Assembly: GCA_002391195.1 (NCBI GenBank)
Contig: DGRZ01000088.1
Location: 1 to 31,605, forward strand
DNA length: 31,605 bases
Source of the DNA: Fibrobacter sp. UBA4375
GTDB taxonomy: Bacteria; Fibrobacterota; Fibrobacteria; Fibrobacterales; Fibrobacteraceae
Reading direction: 5' to 3'
Shown: positions 23,192-30,745 of the stretch, piece after piece
How the letters are laid out: each line of letters opens with the position of its first letter
Numbering within the stretch: position 1 is the stretch's first letter
Made by a program: the position numbers and the translations under genes
Notes under the pieces: model-generated
Database searches by the model: none
Seen by the model: the letters and a program-made list of their open reading frames with translations, nothing else
Told to the model about the DNA's origin: nothing

Positions 23192-24019
23192 CTACGTTAG
23201 CAGCGACTTGATGTAACTATCCACCTGCTTGAGGGAGAGCGGGGTGTTGCCGCTTTCGAAGGTGGCAATGAGGTTTTTGCCGAGGGTGTAACCGCTGGCG
23301 GCGTAGTGGGCGATTTTCTGGATGGCGTTTTCGGCGTAGTCGGAATCGCCCATAAGGCCGAAATGTTCCCAGATGATTTCGTCGCGGGTGCTGGGGCGAA
23401 GGCAGGTGAAGTCCGGGTAGAGCGTGCCCCAGCCTTTGACGCTTGTGGGGTATTCGTAACGGTAAGGAATGCCCGCGCGACTAAGCGCGTCCGCGATGAT
23501 GACTTCGGATTTCGAGCGGACGCGCACGCCCGTGCCCGTGTAGAATTCGGGGGCGTTGATTTCGAAGGGCTTGCCCGTGTAGGGAGTGTGTTGCCATGCG
23601 GCAACAAAGTCGCTGTCGGATTCGCGCACGGGCGCAACAAGGGCGCGGCGGCCCGGGTGCAGGCTGGCGAAGGCTTGGTCAAGGGCTTCCGGGTGGAATG
23701 CTTCGAGAAAGGTGTCGATGGTCGCGAGCTGGTTTTCGATGACGGCCGCCGCCGCGTTGTTGTAGTCCCGCTGGGCAAGGGCTTTAGCCCTGCGAAGGTC
23801 CTTTCGCCGGAGATAAGTGCCCTTCGTGTCGCCCTTCTCGGTGACGATGTAGTACTGGTAGCCTAGCTTGTGTTTTAGTACCCGCAGATTTCCTTCGGCG
23901 GGATTCTTGTTCTTTTTCTGCAGGGATTCTAGGTATGACGAAAGCGTGTTTCTGTATTTTACTACTTCAGCGGTAATTCTGTCGTATGCTTTTTGTGCTG
24001 TAAGTTGCGTTTGGTGCAT
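23192..24019 (-). CDS. PD-(D/E)XK nuclease-like hypothetical protein
   Basis: The 275-aa protein has an N-terminal helical, Lys-rich region (SSYLESLQKKNKNPAEGNLR) with a small YQYYIVTEKGDTKGTYL beta-element. Its C-terminal half contains VRSKSEVIIADALSRAGIPY, then YEYP, GTLYPDFTCLRP and EIIWEHFGLMGDSDYAE. The spacing of SKSE, YPDF and WEHFG fits a PD-(D/E)XK nuclease core with the last Lys replaced, as in several families of unknown function. Whether it cuts DNA is inference. The start is secure: AGGAGG 6 nt before ATG. A TTTTGTATATT element lies 76 nt upstream. It is solitary, with no methylase nearby. Confidence 0.75.
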   Translation of the reverse strand: MHQTQLTAQKAYDRITAEVVKYRNTLSSYLESLQKKNKNPAEGNLRVLKHKLGYQYYIVTEKGDTKGTYLRRKDLRRAKALAQRDYNNAAAAVIENQLATIDTFLEAFHPEALDQAFASLHPGRRALVAPVRESDSDFVAAWQHTPYTGKPFEINAPEFYTGTGVRVRSKSEVIIADALSRAGIPYRYEYPTSVKGWGTLYPDFTCLRPSTRDEIIWEHFGLMGDSDYAENAIQKIAHYAASGYTLGKNLIATFESGNTPLSLKQVDSYIKSLLT

Positions 24020-24094
24020 GCCAGACCTCCTAAAAAAGAAAAACTACGGCGAGGGGCATGCTCGTCGTAGCTGGAAATAAACAATTTCTGGGGT

Positions 24095-24105
24095 AATATA
24101 CAAAA
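24095..24105 (-). promoter_or_regulatory. TTTTGTATATT promoter element, nuclease-like gene
   Basis: An exact minus-strand TTTTGTATATT, giving a leader of roughly 70 nt before the ATG at 24019. Confidence 0.5.
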
Positions 24106-24167
24106 AAGGATGACGAGAAGTGGAATTTTGGAGTTTTTATAGGCCTAAAATGCTTTTTTCGTGAGTG

Positions 24168-24483
24168 GGGGCATATAAATTGAACGGGGTGTGCACTCTT
24201 ATATGCCCCTATTTGAAGATTAATCTGTTACGGGGCATATAAATTTTTCTTTGGGCGTTGTCTTATATGCCTTTTTCGTTAGCTCTCGATTGCAAATTGC
24301 GTTATGTTGTCTGCATTTTTGTCCAAATCGCGGGAAAGGGGCATATAATTCCGCCAAAAATTCATTTTTATATGCCCCACCGCTGAAAAGTTTGCGTAAA
24401 AAGGCGGAAATTGACGTAGAGCAGTGATGAAAACGTTTTACGGGGCATATAAGCCATAGCAATCAGCCGTTTTTATATGCCCC
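24168..24483. repeat. array of four GGGGCATATAA / TTATATGCCCC inverted-repeat units
   Basis: Forward arms lie at 24168-24178, 24232-24242, 24338-24348 and 24442-24452. Reverse arms lie at 24199-24209, 24263-24271 (ends CC then TT), 24368-24378 and 24473-24483. The spacers are 20, 20, 19 and 20 nt and share no sequence. Starts of units are 64, 106 and 104 bp apart, all close to whole turns of B-DNA. No gene lies in 24020-24734. Nothing in the window encodes an obvious dedicated partner. Confidence 0.95.
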
Positions 24484-24598
24484 TAGATGCGTTTTTTTCT
24501 CCAAAACGGTGCTATTACGGCAATTGGCGGTTTTCCCGTCGTTTTCTAGCCGTTTTCGTCGCACCGCCCGAGCCCTTCCGGTCCAGCGCCCCGCCCAC

Positions 24599-24609
24599 TT
24601 TTTTATCTT
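24599..24609 (+). promoter_or_regulatory. TTTTTTATCTT promoter element, purA
   Basis: TATCTT at 24604-24609 after a T-run would start an mRNA with a leader of about 115 nt before purA. The -35 region is poor. Confidence 0.35.
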
Positions 24610-24622
24610 TTAGGCGAAAAAG

Positions 24623-24645
24623 GGCGCAGGGAAGGCCTCTGCGCT
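24623..24645 (+). promoter_or_regulatory. hairpin in the purA leader
   Basis: GCGCAG (24624-24629) pairs with CTGCGC (24639-24644) at the 5' end of the presumed leader. It may stabilise or regulate the mRNA; no known riboswitch was recognised. Confidence 0.3.
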
Positions 24646-24734
24646 TGAATTTCGTCGTTTAACAAGCAATCGACCCGCGGGACTGCTCCTTTTGGAGATT
24701 TGCGCCGCCGGGCCGCCAACAGAATGAAGGATAT

Positions 24735-26018
24735 ATGGCAAATCGTGTTGTAATCGGTTCCCAGTGGGGTGACGAAGGCAAGGCCAAGGTAGTTGATTTT
24801 CTGACGCTGGACGCAGACTACATCGTGCGTTTCCAAGGCGGCGCAAACGCTGGCCACACCGTCGAAGTGGGCGACAAGAAGTTCGTGTTCCACCTGATTC
24901 CCTCCGGCATTATGCACGACGACAAGATTTGCGTCATCGGCAACGGCGTGGTGCTGGACCCGGTGCAGACCCTGGCTGAAATCGCCGACCTGCACACCAA
25001 GGGTATCAACCCCGAAGGTCGCCTGTTCATTGCCGATAACGCCCACGTGGTGCTGCCGTACCACTCCGCTCTCGACAAGGCCAAAGAAAAGAAGGCCGGC
25101 AAGGCCGCCATTGGCACCACGGGCCGCGGCATCGGCCCCTGCTACAGCGACAAGGTGAACCGCATCGGTGTCCGCGTGGGTGACCTCATGGACGAACGCG
25201 AACTGCGCCCCCGCGTCGAAGCCATGGCCAAGGTCCACAACGAAGAATTCAAGGTGATGTATGACGTGCCCGAAATCGACCCCGAACAGGTCATCAAGGA
25301 CTACCTGGAATTGGGCCAGAAGATCAAGCCGTTTGTGCGGGACGTGAGCGCCATGCTCTACGCCGCCGTGAAGGCCGGCAAGCGCCTGGTGTTCGAAGGC
25401 GCCCAGGGCACCATCCTCGACGTGGACCAGGGAACCTACCCCTTCGTGACCTCCAGCAACACCGTGGCCGGCTACGCCAGCTGCGGCGCGGGCATCGGCC
25501 CCACGGCTATCGACCAGGTGGTAGGCGTGGTAAAGGCCTACACCACCCGCGTGGGTAACGGCCCCTTCCCGACAGAACTTCTGGACGAAACCGGCGACAC
25601 CCTCCGCAAGATCGGTAACGAATACGGCGCCACCACGGGCCGCAACCGCCGCTGCGGTTGGTTCGACGCCCCGGTGGTCCGCAAGGCCGCCGTGGTGAAC
25701 GGCCTCACGCACCTCGCCATCACCAAGCTCGACGTGCTGGACACCTTCGACACCATCAAGATTTGCACCCACTACGAATGCGACGGCGAAAAAATCGAGA
25801 ACTTCCCGAACCAGCTTTCGAAGGTGGGCCGCTGCGTGCCGGTCTACGAAGAAATGCCCGGCTGGAAGTGCGACACCACCAAGTGCCGCAAGCTAGAAGA
25901 ATTGCCCGAAAACGCCCGCAAGTACCTGAACCGCATGGCGGAACTGGTGGGCGTGAAAATCGGCATGATCTCCATCGGCGCAAAGCGCGACCAGAGCATC
26001 ATCGTGGATTTGGACTAA
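24735..26018 (+). CDS. purA: adenylosuccinate synthetase
   Basis: PurA joins IMP and aspartate using GTP, the first committed step to AMP, in the cytoplasm. The 427-aa length is normal. The N-terminus holds GSQWGDEGKAK with catalytic D13; the usual GKGK is GKAK here. GGANAGHT carries H41, the second catalytic residue. Other blocks are TTGRGIGPCYSDK, LVFEGAQGTILDVDQGTYPF, TRVGNGPFPTEL, the IMP/GTP loop ATTGRNRRCGWFD and the guanine-binding TKLDVLD. AGGA lies a few bases before the ATG. It is strongly biased to GC-ending codons, as expected of a well-expressed core gene. The Crp/Fnr gene follows 42 bp later. Confidence 0.97.
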   Translation: MANRVVIGSQWGDEGKAKVVDFLTLDADYIVRFQGGANAGHTVEVGDKKFVFHLIPSGIMHDDKICVIGNGVVLDPVQTLAEIADLHTKGINPEGRLFIADNAHVVLPYHSALDKAKEKKAGKAAIGTTGRGIGPCYSDKVNRIGVRVGDLMDERELRPRVEAMAKVHNEEFKVMYDVPEIDPEQVIKDYLELGQKIKPFVRDVSAMLYAAVKAGKRLVFEGAQGTILDVDQGTYPFVTSSNTVAGYASCGAGIGPTAIDQVVGVVKAYTTRVGNGPFPTELLDETGDTLRKIGNEYGATTGRNRRCGWFDAPVVRKAAVVNGLTHLAITKLDVLDTFDTIKICTHYECDGEKIENFPNQLSKVGRCVPVYEEMPGWKCDTTKCRKLEELPENARKYLNRMAELVGVKIGMISIGAKRDQSIIVDLD

Positions 26019-26060
26019 AGCCACCGCCGCCCCGGCGCGGCCAAAAGAAGAGAGGAAAAC

Positions 26061-26771
26061 ATGGACGCATCTGTATTGGAACTGCTGAAAGGCGTAGAAC
26101 TGTTCTCGGAACTGTCCGACGACCAGCTGAGGCTACTGGGCGACCTGGTTGAGGTGCAGAACTTCAACCGCGACGAAACCGTAGTGCTGGAAGGCGACGA
26201 CTCCGTCCAGGCGCTCTACCTCATCGCCTCGGGCTCCGTCCAAGTGTACATGACCGGCGTGGATGGCCGCGAAACCATCCTCAGCTTCCTCGAGCGCGGC
26301 GACTTCTTCGGCGAAATGTCCCTCATCGACGGCGAGCCCCGCTCCGCCTCGGTCCGCACCGTCAGCGACTCCCAGCTGATGATCATCTACCGCGACGCCT
26401 TCCTCTCGCTCATCAAGCAATACCCCGAACTCGCCATGTCGCTCCTCTCCGAAATGAGCAAGCGGCTCCGCAAGGCCAACAAGCAAATCGGCTCCCTCTC
26501 CACCATGTCGGTCAGCGGCCGCGTGGCCGGCACCCTCTTGAACCTCATGGAAGAACGCGGCGTGCGCATCCACACCGACAACGGCAAGATGGTCACCGTC
26601 ATTCACAACCGTCCCACCCAGCAGCAGCTGGCGGACATGTCCGGCACCACCCGCGAAACCGTGAGCCGCATCAGTTCCATCCTGGTGAAAGCCGGCGCCA
26701 TCGCCATCACGGGCAAGGACATCGTAATCTTTGACGAGGAGTCGCTACAGGAAAAAGCCGCCAAGGGATAA
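26061..26771 (+). CDS. Crp/Fnr-family transcriptional regulator
   Basis: The 236-aa protein has an N-terminal cyclic-nucleotide-binding beta-roll (about 10-125) with VVLEGDDSVQALYLIASGSV and the binding cassette GDFFGEMSLIDGEPRSASVR, a long dimer helix (about 126-150), and a C-terminal winged helix with TQQQLADMSGTTRETVSRIS. The FGEMSL...RSASV cassette retains the Glu and Arg that contact the cyclic phosphate in CRP, so a nucleotide ligand is plausible. There is no N-terminal Cys cluster, so it is not an Fe-S FNR. AGAGGA precedes the ATG. It is probably co-transcribed with purA, or uses its own promoter in the 42-bp gap. Target genes are unknown. Confidence 0.93.
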   Translation: MDASVLELLKGVELFSELSDDQLRLLGDLVEVQNFNRDETVVLEGDDSVQALYLIASGSVQVYMTGVDGRETILSFLERGDFFGEMSLIDGEPRSASVRTVSDSQLMIIYRDAFLSLIKQYPELAMSLLSEMSKRLRKANKQIGSLSTMSVSGRVAGTLLNLMEERGVRIHTDNGKMVTVIHNRPTQQQLADMSGTTRETVSRISSILVKAGAIAITGKDIVIFDEESLQEKAAKG

Positions 26772-26789
26772 GGGGGGAAGCCTCCCCCT
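26771..26789. repeat. AGGGGG palindrome overlapping the crp-like stop
   Basis: AGGGGG (26771-26776) pairs with CCCCCT (26784-26789), starting at the last base of the stop codon. It may act as a terminator and resembles the hairpin at 19563. Confidence 0.5.
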
Positions 26790-26878
26790 CGCCGCTGCTG
26801 CGTCGTGGCGGGCAACTTGCCTAGAGCGGCAATCAAAAGAACCCGCCACCTAGCCGCATCAGCCGCTACCCCCTCTCC

Positions 26879-26893
26879 TAGGGGACACCCCTA
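26879..26893. repeat. TAGGGG-ACA-CCCCTA palindrome
   Basis: A 6-bp perfect stem. Its flanks match, in inverted orientation, the element at 19508-19524. In both places a CTAG repeat lies close by. Confidence 0.6.
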
Positions 26894-26908
26894 AAACCCC
26901 GGGAAGGT

Positions 26909-26951
26909 GGATAGGGGTTAGGATCTAGAGGCTAGGATCTAGGGGATAGGG
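26909..26951. repeat. CTAG-rich intergenic repeat, copy 3
   Basis: GGATAGGGGTTAGGATCTAG, then AGGCTAGGATCTAGGGGATA: two tandem TTAGGATCTAG/CTAGGATCTAG units, as at 4536 and (inverted) 19665. Confidence 0.75.
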
Positions 26952-27022
26952 AGCGCCAGTTCGAAGGAATGAAAAGTTTGAAGTTCGGATAGTGAATCCG
27001 GACGACAAGGTGAAAAAAGGAA

Positions 27023-27784
27023 ATGAGTAAGATAAAGAATTTTTTTAAGTGGCTCAAGACATCTCCGTTCATCAGGGCGTTCTTCCTCTGGGTGGTGCTC
27101 CTGGTGATTCTCGCCCTTGTGGTAGATAAGATTGCGCTGCCTATTTTCTCCGGACAGTTCACCAGCACCGCTGAGGTGCCCAACCTGGAAGGCATGACCG
27201 AAGCCGAAGCGGACGCTGCGCTTTCGGCTGTGGGCTTCAAGGCCAAGTGGCTGGAAGAGGGCCGCTACAACGCCCAGGTGCCCGCAGGTCGCGCGCTGGT
27301 GCAGATGCCTGCTGCCGGTCGCATGGCCAAGGTAGGCCGCACCGTTCAGATTACGAGAAGTCTTGGACTCCGTCAGGTGGAAATTCCGGACCTTCGCGGA
27401 AAGAGCCAGAAGCAGGCCACCATAACGCTTACCCGCGCAGGCCTTGTGCAGGGCCAGATTATCAAGGGCGCCCACAAGAGCATTCCCCGCGGAGTGGTTA
27501 TCCGCACAGATCCTATGGCCGGCGACACCGCCCGCGTAGGCGATACCGTCAACGTCATCATCTCTGCAGGCGAAACTCTCGGGCGCGTGCTGCTGCCCTC
27601 CTTTGCAGGCGAAGTCATCGACGACGTGTTCGTGAAAGTGGAACAGCTTGGGTTCAAGGTAGGCAACGTGAAGCGCATCAAGGCCGAAAATGGCGAAGCC
27701 CCGAACACCGTCATAGAAACCTCTCCCAAGGAGGGTGACTACCTGTTGCCCGACACCAAGATTGACTTTGTGATTGCCGACTAG
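27023..27784 (+). CDS. membrane-anchored protein with three PASTA domains
   Basis: The 253-aa protein has a short cytoplasmic N-terminus, one membrane helix (about 18-36, LWVVLLVILALVVDKIALPI) and three PASTA repeats outside: VPNLEGMTEAEADAALSAVG (about 50-115), IPDLRGKSQKQATITLTRAG (about 118-185) and a third beginning LPSFAGEVIDDVFVKVEQLG (about 190-252). PASTA domains bind peptidoglycan fragments and usually belong to Ser/Thr kinases or PBPs. Here no kinase or transpeptidase domain is attached, so a structural or sensing role at the cell wall is inferred. The TPR lipoprotein gene begins 2 bp after its stop, implying one operon. Confidence 0.9.
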   Translation: MSKIKNFFKWLKTSPFIRAFFLWVVLLVILALVVDKIALPIFSGQFTSTAEVPNLEGMTEAEADAALSAVGFKAKWLEEGRYNAQVPAGRALVQMPAAGRMAKVGRTVQITRSLGLRQVEIPDLRGKSQKQATITLTRAGLVQGQIIKGAHKSIPRGVVIRTDPMAGDTARVGDTVNVIISAGETLGRVLLPSFAGEVIDDVFVKVEQLGFKVGNVKRIKAENGEAPNTVIETSPKEGDYLLPDTKIDFVIAD

Positions 27785-27786
27785 CT

Positions 27787-29712
27787 ATGTTCCGTAGAGG
27801 CCTGACATTTTTCTGGACGTTGGCGCTGGTGGCGCTCTTGGCGGCGTGCAGTTCTGCACCCCGCAAGGACGCTGGCGGCCAGGCGACCCTGACGGCGGCG
27901 GATTCTGCCGCCATCGCAAAAGCCGTTGCACAGAAGGCCGAAACAAAACAGCCGGCAACGGTCCAGAATCTGGACGTGGCTCACGAATCGTTCATCCGGG
28001 CGATGGAAATGGAACTTCGGGGCGAAAAGGCCCTGGCCGAAATTTTCTGGCAGCGGGCTTTCGAGGCGGACCCCGAAAGCCGCTACCTCTCCTTCGCCGT
28101 GGCCGAAAGGATTGCCGCCCACGGCGAAGATTCTGCCGCGCTGGTGCTAGCCCAGCGCGCCAACCAGCTGAAAGGCAAGACGAACCCCGGTCAGTTCGAA
28201 CTGCTTGCTAAGTTGTATGTAAAAGCGGGAATCGCCGATTCCGCCCGCCGGTATTTCAATCTGGCACTGGATTCTTCGCGCTATCAGGACATGACGCTCC
28301 TGTACGATTACAGCCTGTTTCTGGAAGCGGTGCAAGACAAGAAGGAACTGGTGCGGGTCTATGACCTGCTGCTCCCCCAGGTGAACTACATCTCTTCGCT
28401 TTTCCAGCGGCAGCTGAACCTGCTCATCGACATGCACAAGGATTCCGCCGTGGTGGAGCTTTTTGCCAAGGGCTACGAGGCTACCGGTGACAAGAAGATG
28501 TTGCTCCAGCAGGTGCAGGGGCTTATCATCCAAAAACGCAATGCCGAGGCCCGGGCTATCGTGGATACCCTCAGCACCGTGTCGGAATACGAAGAGAACA
28601 TGATTAACTTGGTGCTCCTGGTGATCGCCAAAGACAGCCGTGCCGACGCCCTCGCCTTTTTGCGGAAAAAAATCTACACCGACCATCTGGAATCTCCCGT
28701 GCTGATTTATTTCTTGGCCAACTACGAATACGCCCAGAACGAGGTGGACAGCGCGAAGGTCCATTACAACAAGGCCCTGGAGGGTCTCACGAGCAAGCCC
28801 TTTGCGGCCCAGGCCTGCAGGGCTCTAGCCGGAATCGCCCTCACCGAAAAAAAGAAGGACGATGCCGTTGCCTACGCCGTGCGTGCGGACTCCATTCTGG
28901 ACGGTAGCGACAAGGATTTCTTGGCCATGACCTATGGCTATGCGGGCAAGTACCAGCAGGCCTATTATCTGCTGGACTCCCTGCTTGGAGTCTGGACCAA
29001 CTGGACGCCCATGGCAGGCATTGCCGATTCCGCGTCGGTTGCCCAGGTGAATCACGAAGCCCAAAAAACTTACAGGCACTTGCAGCATACCTACGCCAAA
29101 ATTCTGGTAGCGCAGGCGCAAGAAATCGAATCCGACGGCAAGGCCGATTCCCTCAAGCTTTTCCAGGCGCACGAGGCCCGGTCCAAGGCGAACCTGTTCT
29201 GGGAAAGCATGCTGATGGGAGATTCCACCAGCCTGCTCATCCGTTTCAACATGGCCATGAATCTGGAACGTATGGAAGAATTTGACGAATCCTTCAAGCT
29301 GTTCGAATACCTGCTGACCGCTCCCGACAGGGGCGAGCTGGACAGGCCCGAGGTGTACAACTACTACGGATACTCCCTTATCGACCTGAACCGCTCTCCC
29401 GAAGAAGTGGACAAGGGGATTGCGCTGGTGGATAAGGCCCTTGCACTCGAAAAGGGCAAGGCTCCGTCGGAAGCGTTCTTGGACTCAAAGGCCTGGGGGC
29501 TCTACCGCAAGGGAAAATTCGAAGAAGCCTACGCCGTGATGCAGCAGATAAAGTCCGAAAATTTCAAGGAAGACTACGTTTACTGGGAACACATGGGCGC
29601 CATACAGGCGGGGCTCGGCAAGACCGCCGATGCGGTCAAGTCTTACAAGTTGGTGCTTAAACTCAGGCCCAACAACAAGGCCGCCAAGGAATTTTTGAAG
29701 AACCACCGCTGA
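27787..29712 (+). CDS. TPR-repeat lipoprotein
   Basis: The 641-aa protein begins with a lipoprotein signal (lipobox LLAAC, C21), then an Ala/Lys/Gln-rich linker to about residue 60, then helical TPR repeats to the end. Recognisable repeats include ALAEIFWQRAFEADPESRYL (about 80-100), AGIADSARRYFNLALDSSRY, EVDSAKVHYNKALEGLTSK and KTADAVKSYKLVLKLRPNNK at the C-terminus. It is probably anchored in the outer membrane facing the periplasm as a protein-protein scaffold. Only 2 bp separate it from the PASTA gene, without an own Shine-Dalgarno, so coupling is likely. The partner is unknown; the following LolB-like lipoprotein suggests envelope assembly. Confidence 0.9.
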   Translation: MFRRGLTFFWTLALVALLAACSSAPRKDAGGQATLTAADSAAIAKAVAQKAETKQPATVQNLDVAHESFIRAMEMELRGEKALAEIFWQRAFEADPESRYLSFAVAERIAAHGEDSAALVLAQRANQLKGKTNPGQFELLAKLYVKAGIADSARRYFNLALDSSRYQDMTLLYDYSLFLEAVQDKKELVRVYDLLLPQVNYISSLFQRQLNLLIDMHKDSAVVELFAKGYEATGDKKMLLQQVQGLIIQKRNAEARAIVDTLSTVSEYEENMINLVLLVIAKDSRADALAFLRKKIYTDHLESPVLIYFLANYEYAQNEVDSAKVHYNKALEGLTSKPFAAQACRALAGIALTEKKKDDAVAYAVRADSILDGSDKDFLAMTYGYAGKYQQAYYLLDSLLGVWTNWTPMAGIADSASVAQVNHEAQKTYRHLQHTYAKILVAQAQEIESDGKADSLKLFQAHEARSKANLFWESMLMGDSTSLLIRFNMAMNLERMEEFDESFKLFEYLLTAPDRGELDRPEVYNYYGYSLIDLNRSPEEVDKGIALVDKALALEKGKAPSEAFLDSKAWGLYRKGKFEEAYAVMQQIKSENFKEDYVYWEHMGAIQAGLGKTADAVKSYKLVLKLRPNNKAAKEFLKNHR

Positions 29713-29713
29713 C

Positions 29714-29740
29714 GTCATCCTCGCGGAGGCGAGGATCTAC
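29714..29740 (+). repeat. GTCATCC palindromic repeat, copy 2, supplying a ribosome-binding site
   Basis: GTCATCCTCGC-GGAG-GCGAGGATCTAC fills the whole gap between two co-directional genes. Its GAGG (29731-29734) lies 8 nt before the GTG start at 29743. Confidence 0.6.
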
Positions 29741-29742
29741 TT

Positions 29743-30510
29743 GTGAAAATGAAAGGCCTCGGAACATACACCATCTTCTTCGCGTTTGTTGCTGCCCTCC
29801 TTCTGGCAGGCTGCGCCGGAAGCCGTGGCGCTGCGGGCGCCTGCGAAGGTTCTGCGGAATGCGCCCAGGAGCAGGCCCGCCCCGACAGCCTGCGGGCGAA
29901 ATTCCAGCTGAACATCACTCAAGAAGACGGCAAGGTCCAGGAGTTCGACGCCGTGCTTTTCTCTGTACCGGGAAAACGATACAGGCTTGAACTGACGGGC
30001 CCCTTGGGAATCGGCGTCGCCTCTATGCTGTGGACAGAATCCGGCTGGCAGATGGTGTTCCCGACAGAGAAGTTCTACGTAAAGGGGAACGGCTACATGG
30101 TGGGCCTCCTGAACGACAACACGCTCCCGCTGGTGCATATCCATCAGGTCGCGGCCCTCTTCGAAGGCAAGCTTCTTCCGGAGCGCTTCGAGAAAACCGG
30201 GTCAAAGGATTCGTCGGGCGTGACCGTCGTGAGCGCGAAGGAATCCACCGGACGCCTGTTCAGCTACGGCGAAAAGGACGGACGCGTCCAGTGGCTCTTG
30301 CGCACGGGCCGCGACGGCAAGCCGGAAAAGACCGTCTTTTTGGACGAAGGGACCCTCGAAGGTCGCACCATGCCCAAGAACATCCGCTTCGAGCGGGACG
30401 GAAAAGTCTTTCTGGAAATATTCATCAAGAAAGTGACCCACGGAAAATCCTTCAGCCTGGGCACCTGGCGCCTGAACATTCCCAAGAGCTTCAAGGCTGT
30501 CGGGGAATGA
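29743..30510 (+). CDS. LolB-like / DUF4292-type lipoprotein
   Basis: The 255-aa product from GTG 29743 (ATG 29749 is the alternative) has lipobox LLAGC (C24). The mature part begins with LRAKFQLNITQEDGKVQEFD and continues VLFSVPGKRYRLELTGPLGI and SMLWTESGWQMVFPTEKFYV. This beta-sheet progression resembles the LolA/LolB and DUF4292 half-barrel that binds lipoprotein acyl chains. A role in lipoprotein placement at the outer membrane is plausible but inferred. Shine-Dalgarno spacing favours the GTG. It is the last gene of the PASTA-TPR-lipoprotein group. Confidence 0.78.
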   Translation: MKMKGLGTYTIFFAFVAALLLAGCAGSRGAAGACEGSAECAQEQARPDSLRAKFQLNITQEDGKVQEFDAVLFSVPGKRYRLELTGPLGIGVASMLWTESGWQMVFPTEKFYVKGNGYMVGLLNDNTLPLVHIHQVAALFEGKLLPERFEKTGSKDSSGVTVVSAKESTGRLFSYGEKDGRVQWLLRTGRDGKPEKTVFLDEGTLEGRTMPKNIRFERDGKVFLEIFIKKVTHGKSFSLGTWRLNIPKSFKAVGE

Positions 30511-30539
30511 TGTACCGATAACCTGGAATGCGTTAAAAA

Positions 30540-30706
30540 TGGTTTAAATTGCGTTTGCACTGCAGGCGCAATTTGGGTCTGTTTATGTTTTGGGATGCTT
30601 TTATCCAACAACATCAACAAGAAGGTTGATGAGCCCCACCGCGGATGCACGTACGGGCCGCAAGGCCTATGCCGACTGTCGCAGGGATTGTCGTAATACG
30701 GGGATA
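30540..30706 (-). ncRNA. candidate small RNA, about 160 nt
   Basis: A minus-strand TTTGTATATT (30707-30716) points into 30706-30540, where no protein gene fits. The stretch has a 7-bp hairpin, CATCAAC-6 nt-GTTGATG (30612-30631). It ends in AAATTGCG-13 nt-CGCAATTT (30546-30574) followed by AAACCATTTTT on the minus strand, a terminator-like end. No known RNA family was recognised. Confidence 0.35.
30546..30574. terminator. 8-bp hairpin after the LolB-like gene
   Basis: AAATTGCG and CGCAATTT are perfect complements with a 13-nt loop. It may end the lipoprotein operon from the left or the candidate small RNA from the right. Confidence 0.4.
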
Positions 30707-30717
30707 AATATACAAAG
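30707..30717 (-). promoter_or_regulatory. TTTGTATATT promoter element without a protein gene
   Basis: Matches the element found before other genes here, but faces the non-coding 30510-30706 region. Confidence 0.4.
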
Positions 30718-30745
30718 AGACCAGCAGGAAGTCAACATCCGCGCG

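Noticed and set aside
24168..24483. CRISPR array or integron attC sites
   Set aside because: The conserved parts are 11-bp arms in opposing orientation rather than direct repeats of 25-40 bp, unit spacing is uneven, no cas gene or integrase is present, and no GTTRRRY core is seen.
24603..25772. 389-codon open frame antisense to purA
   Set aside because: It is rich in His, Val, Gly and Asp, as expected of the shadow of a GC-biased coding strand, and lies fully opposite the clearly functional purA.
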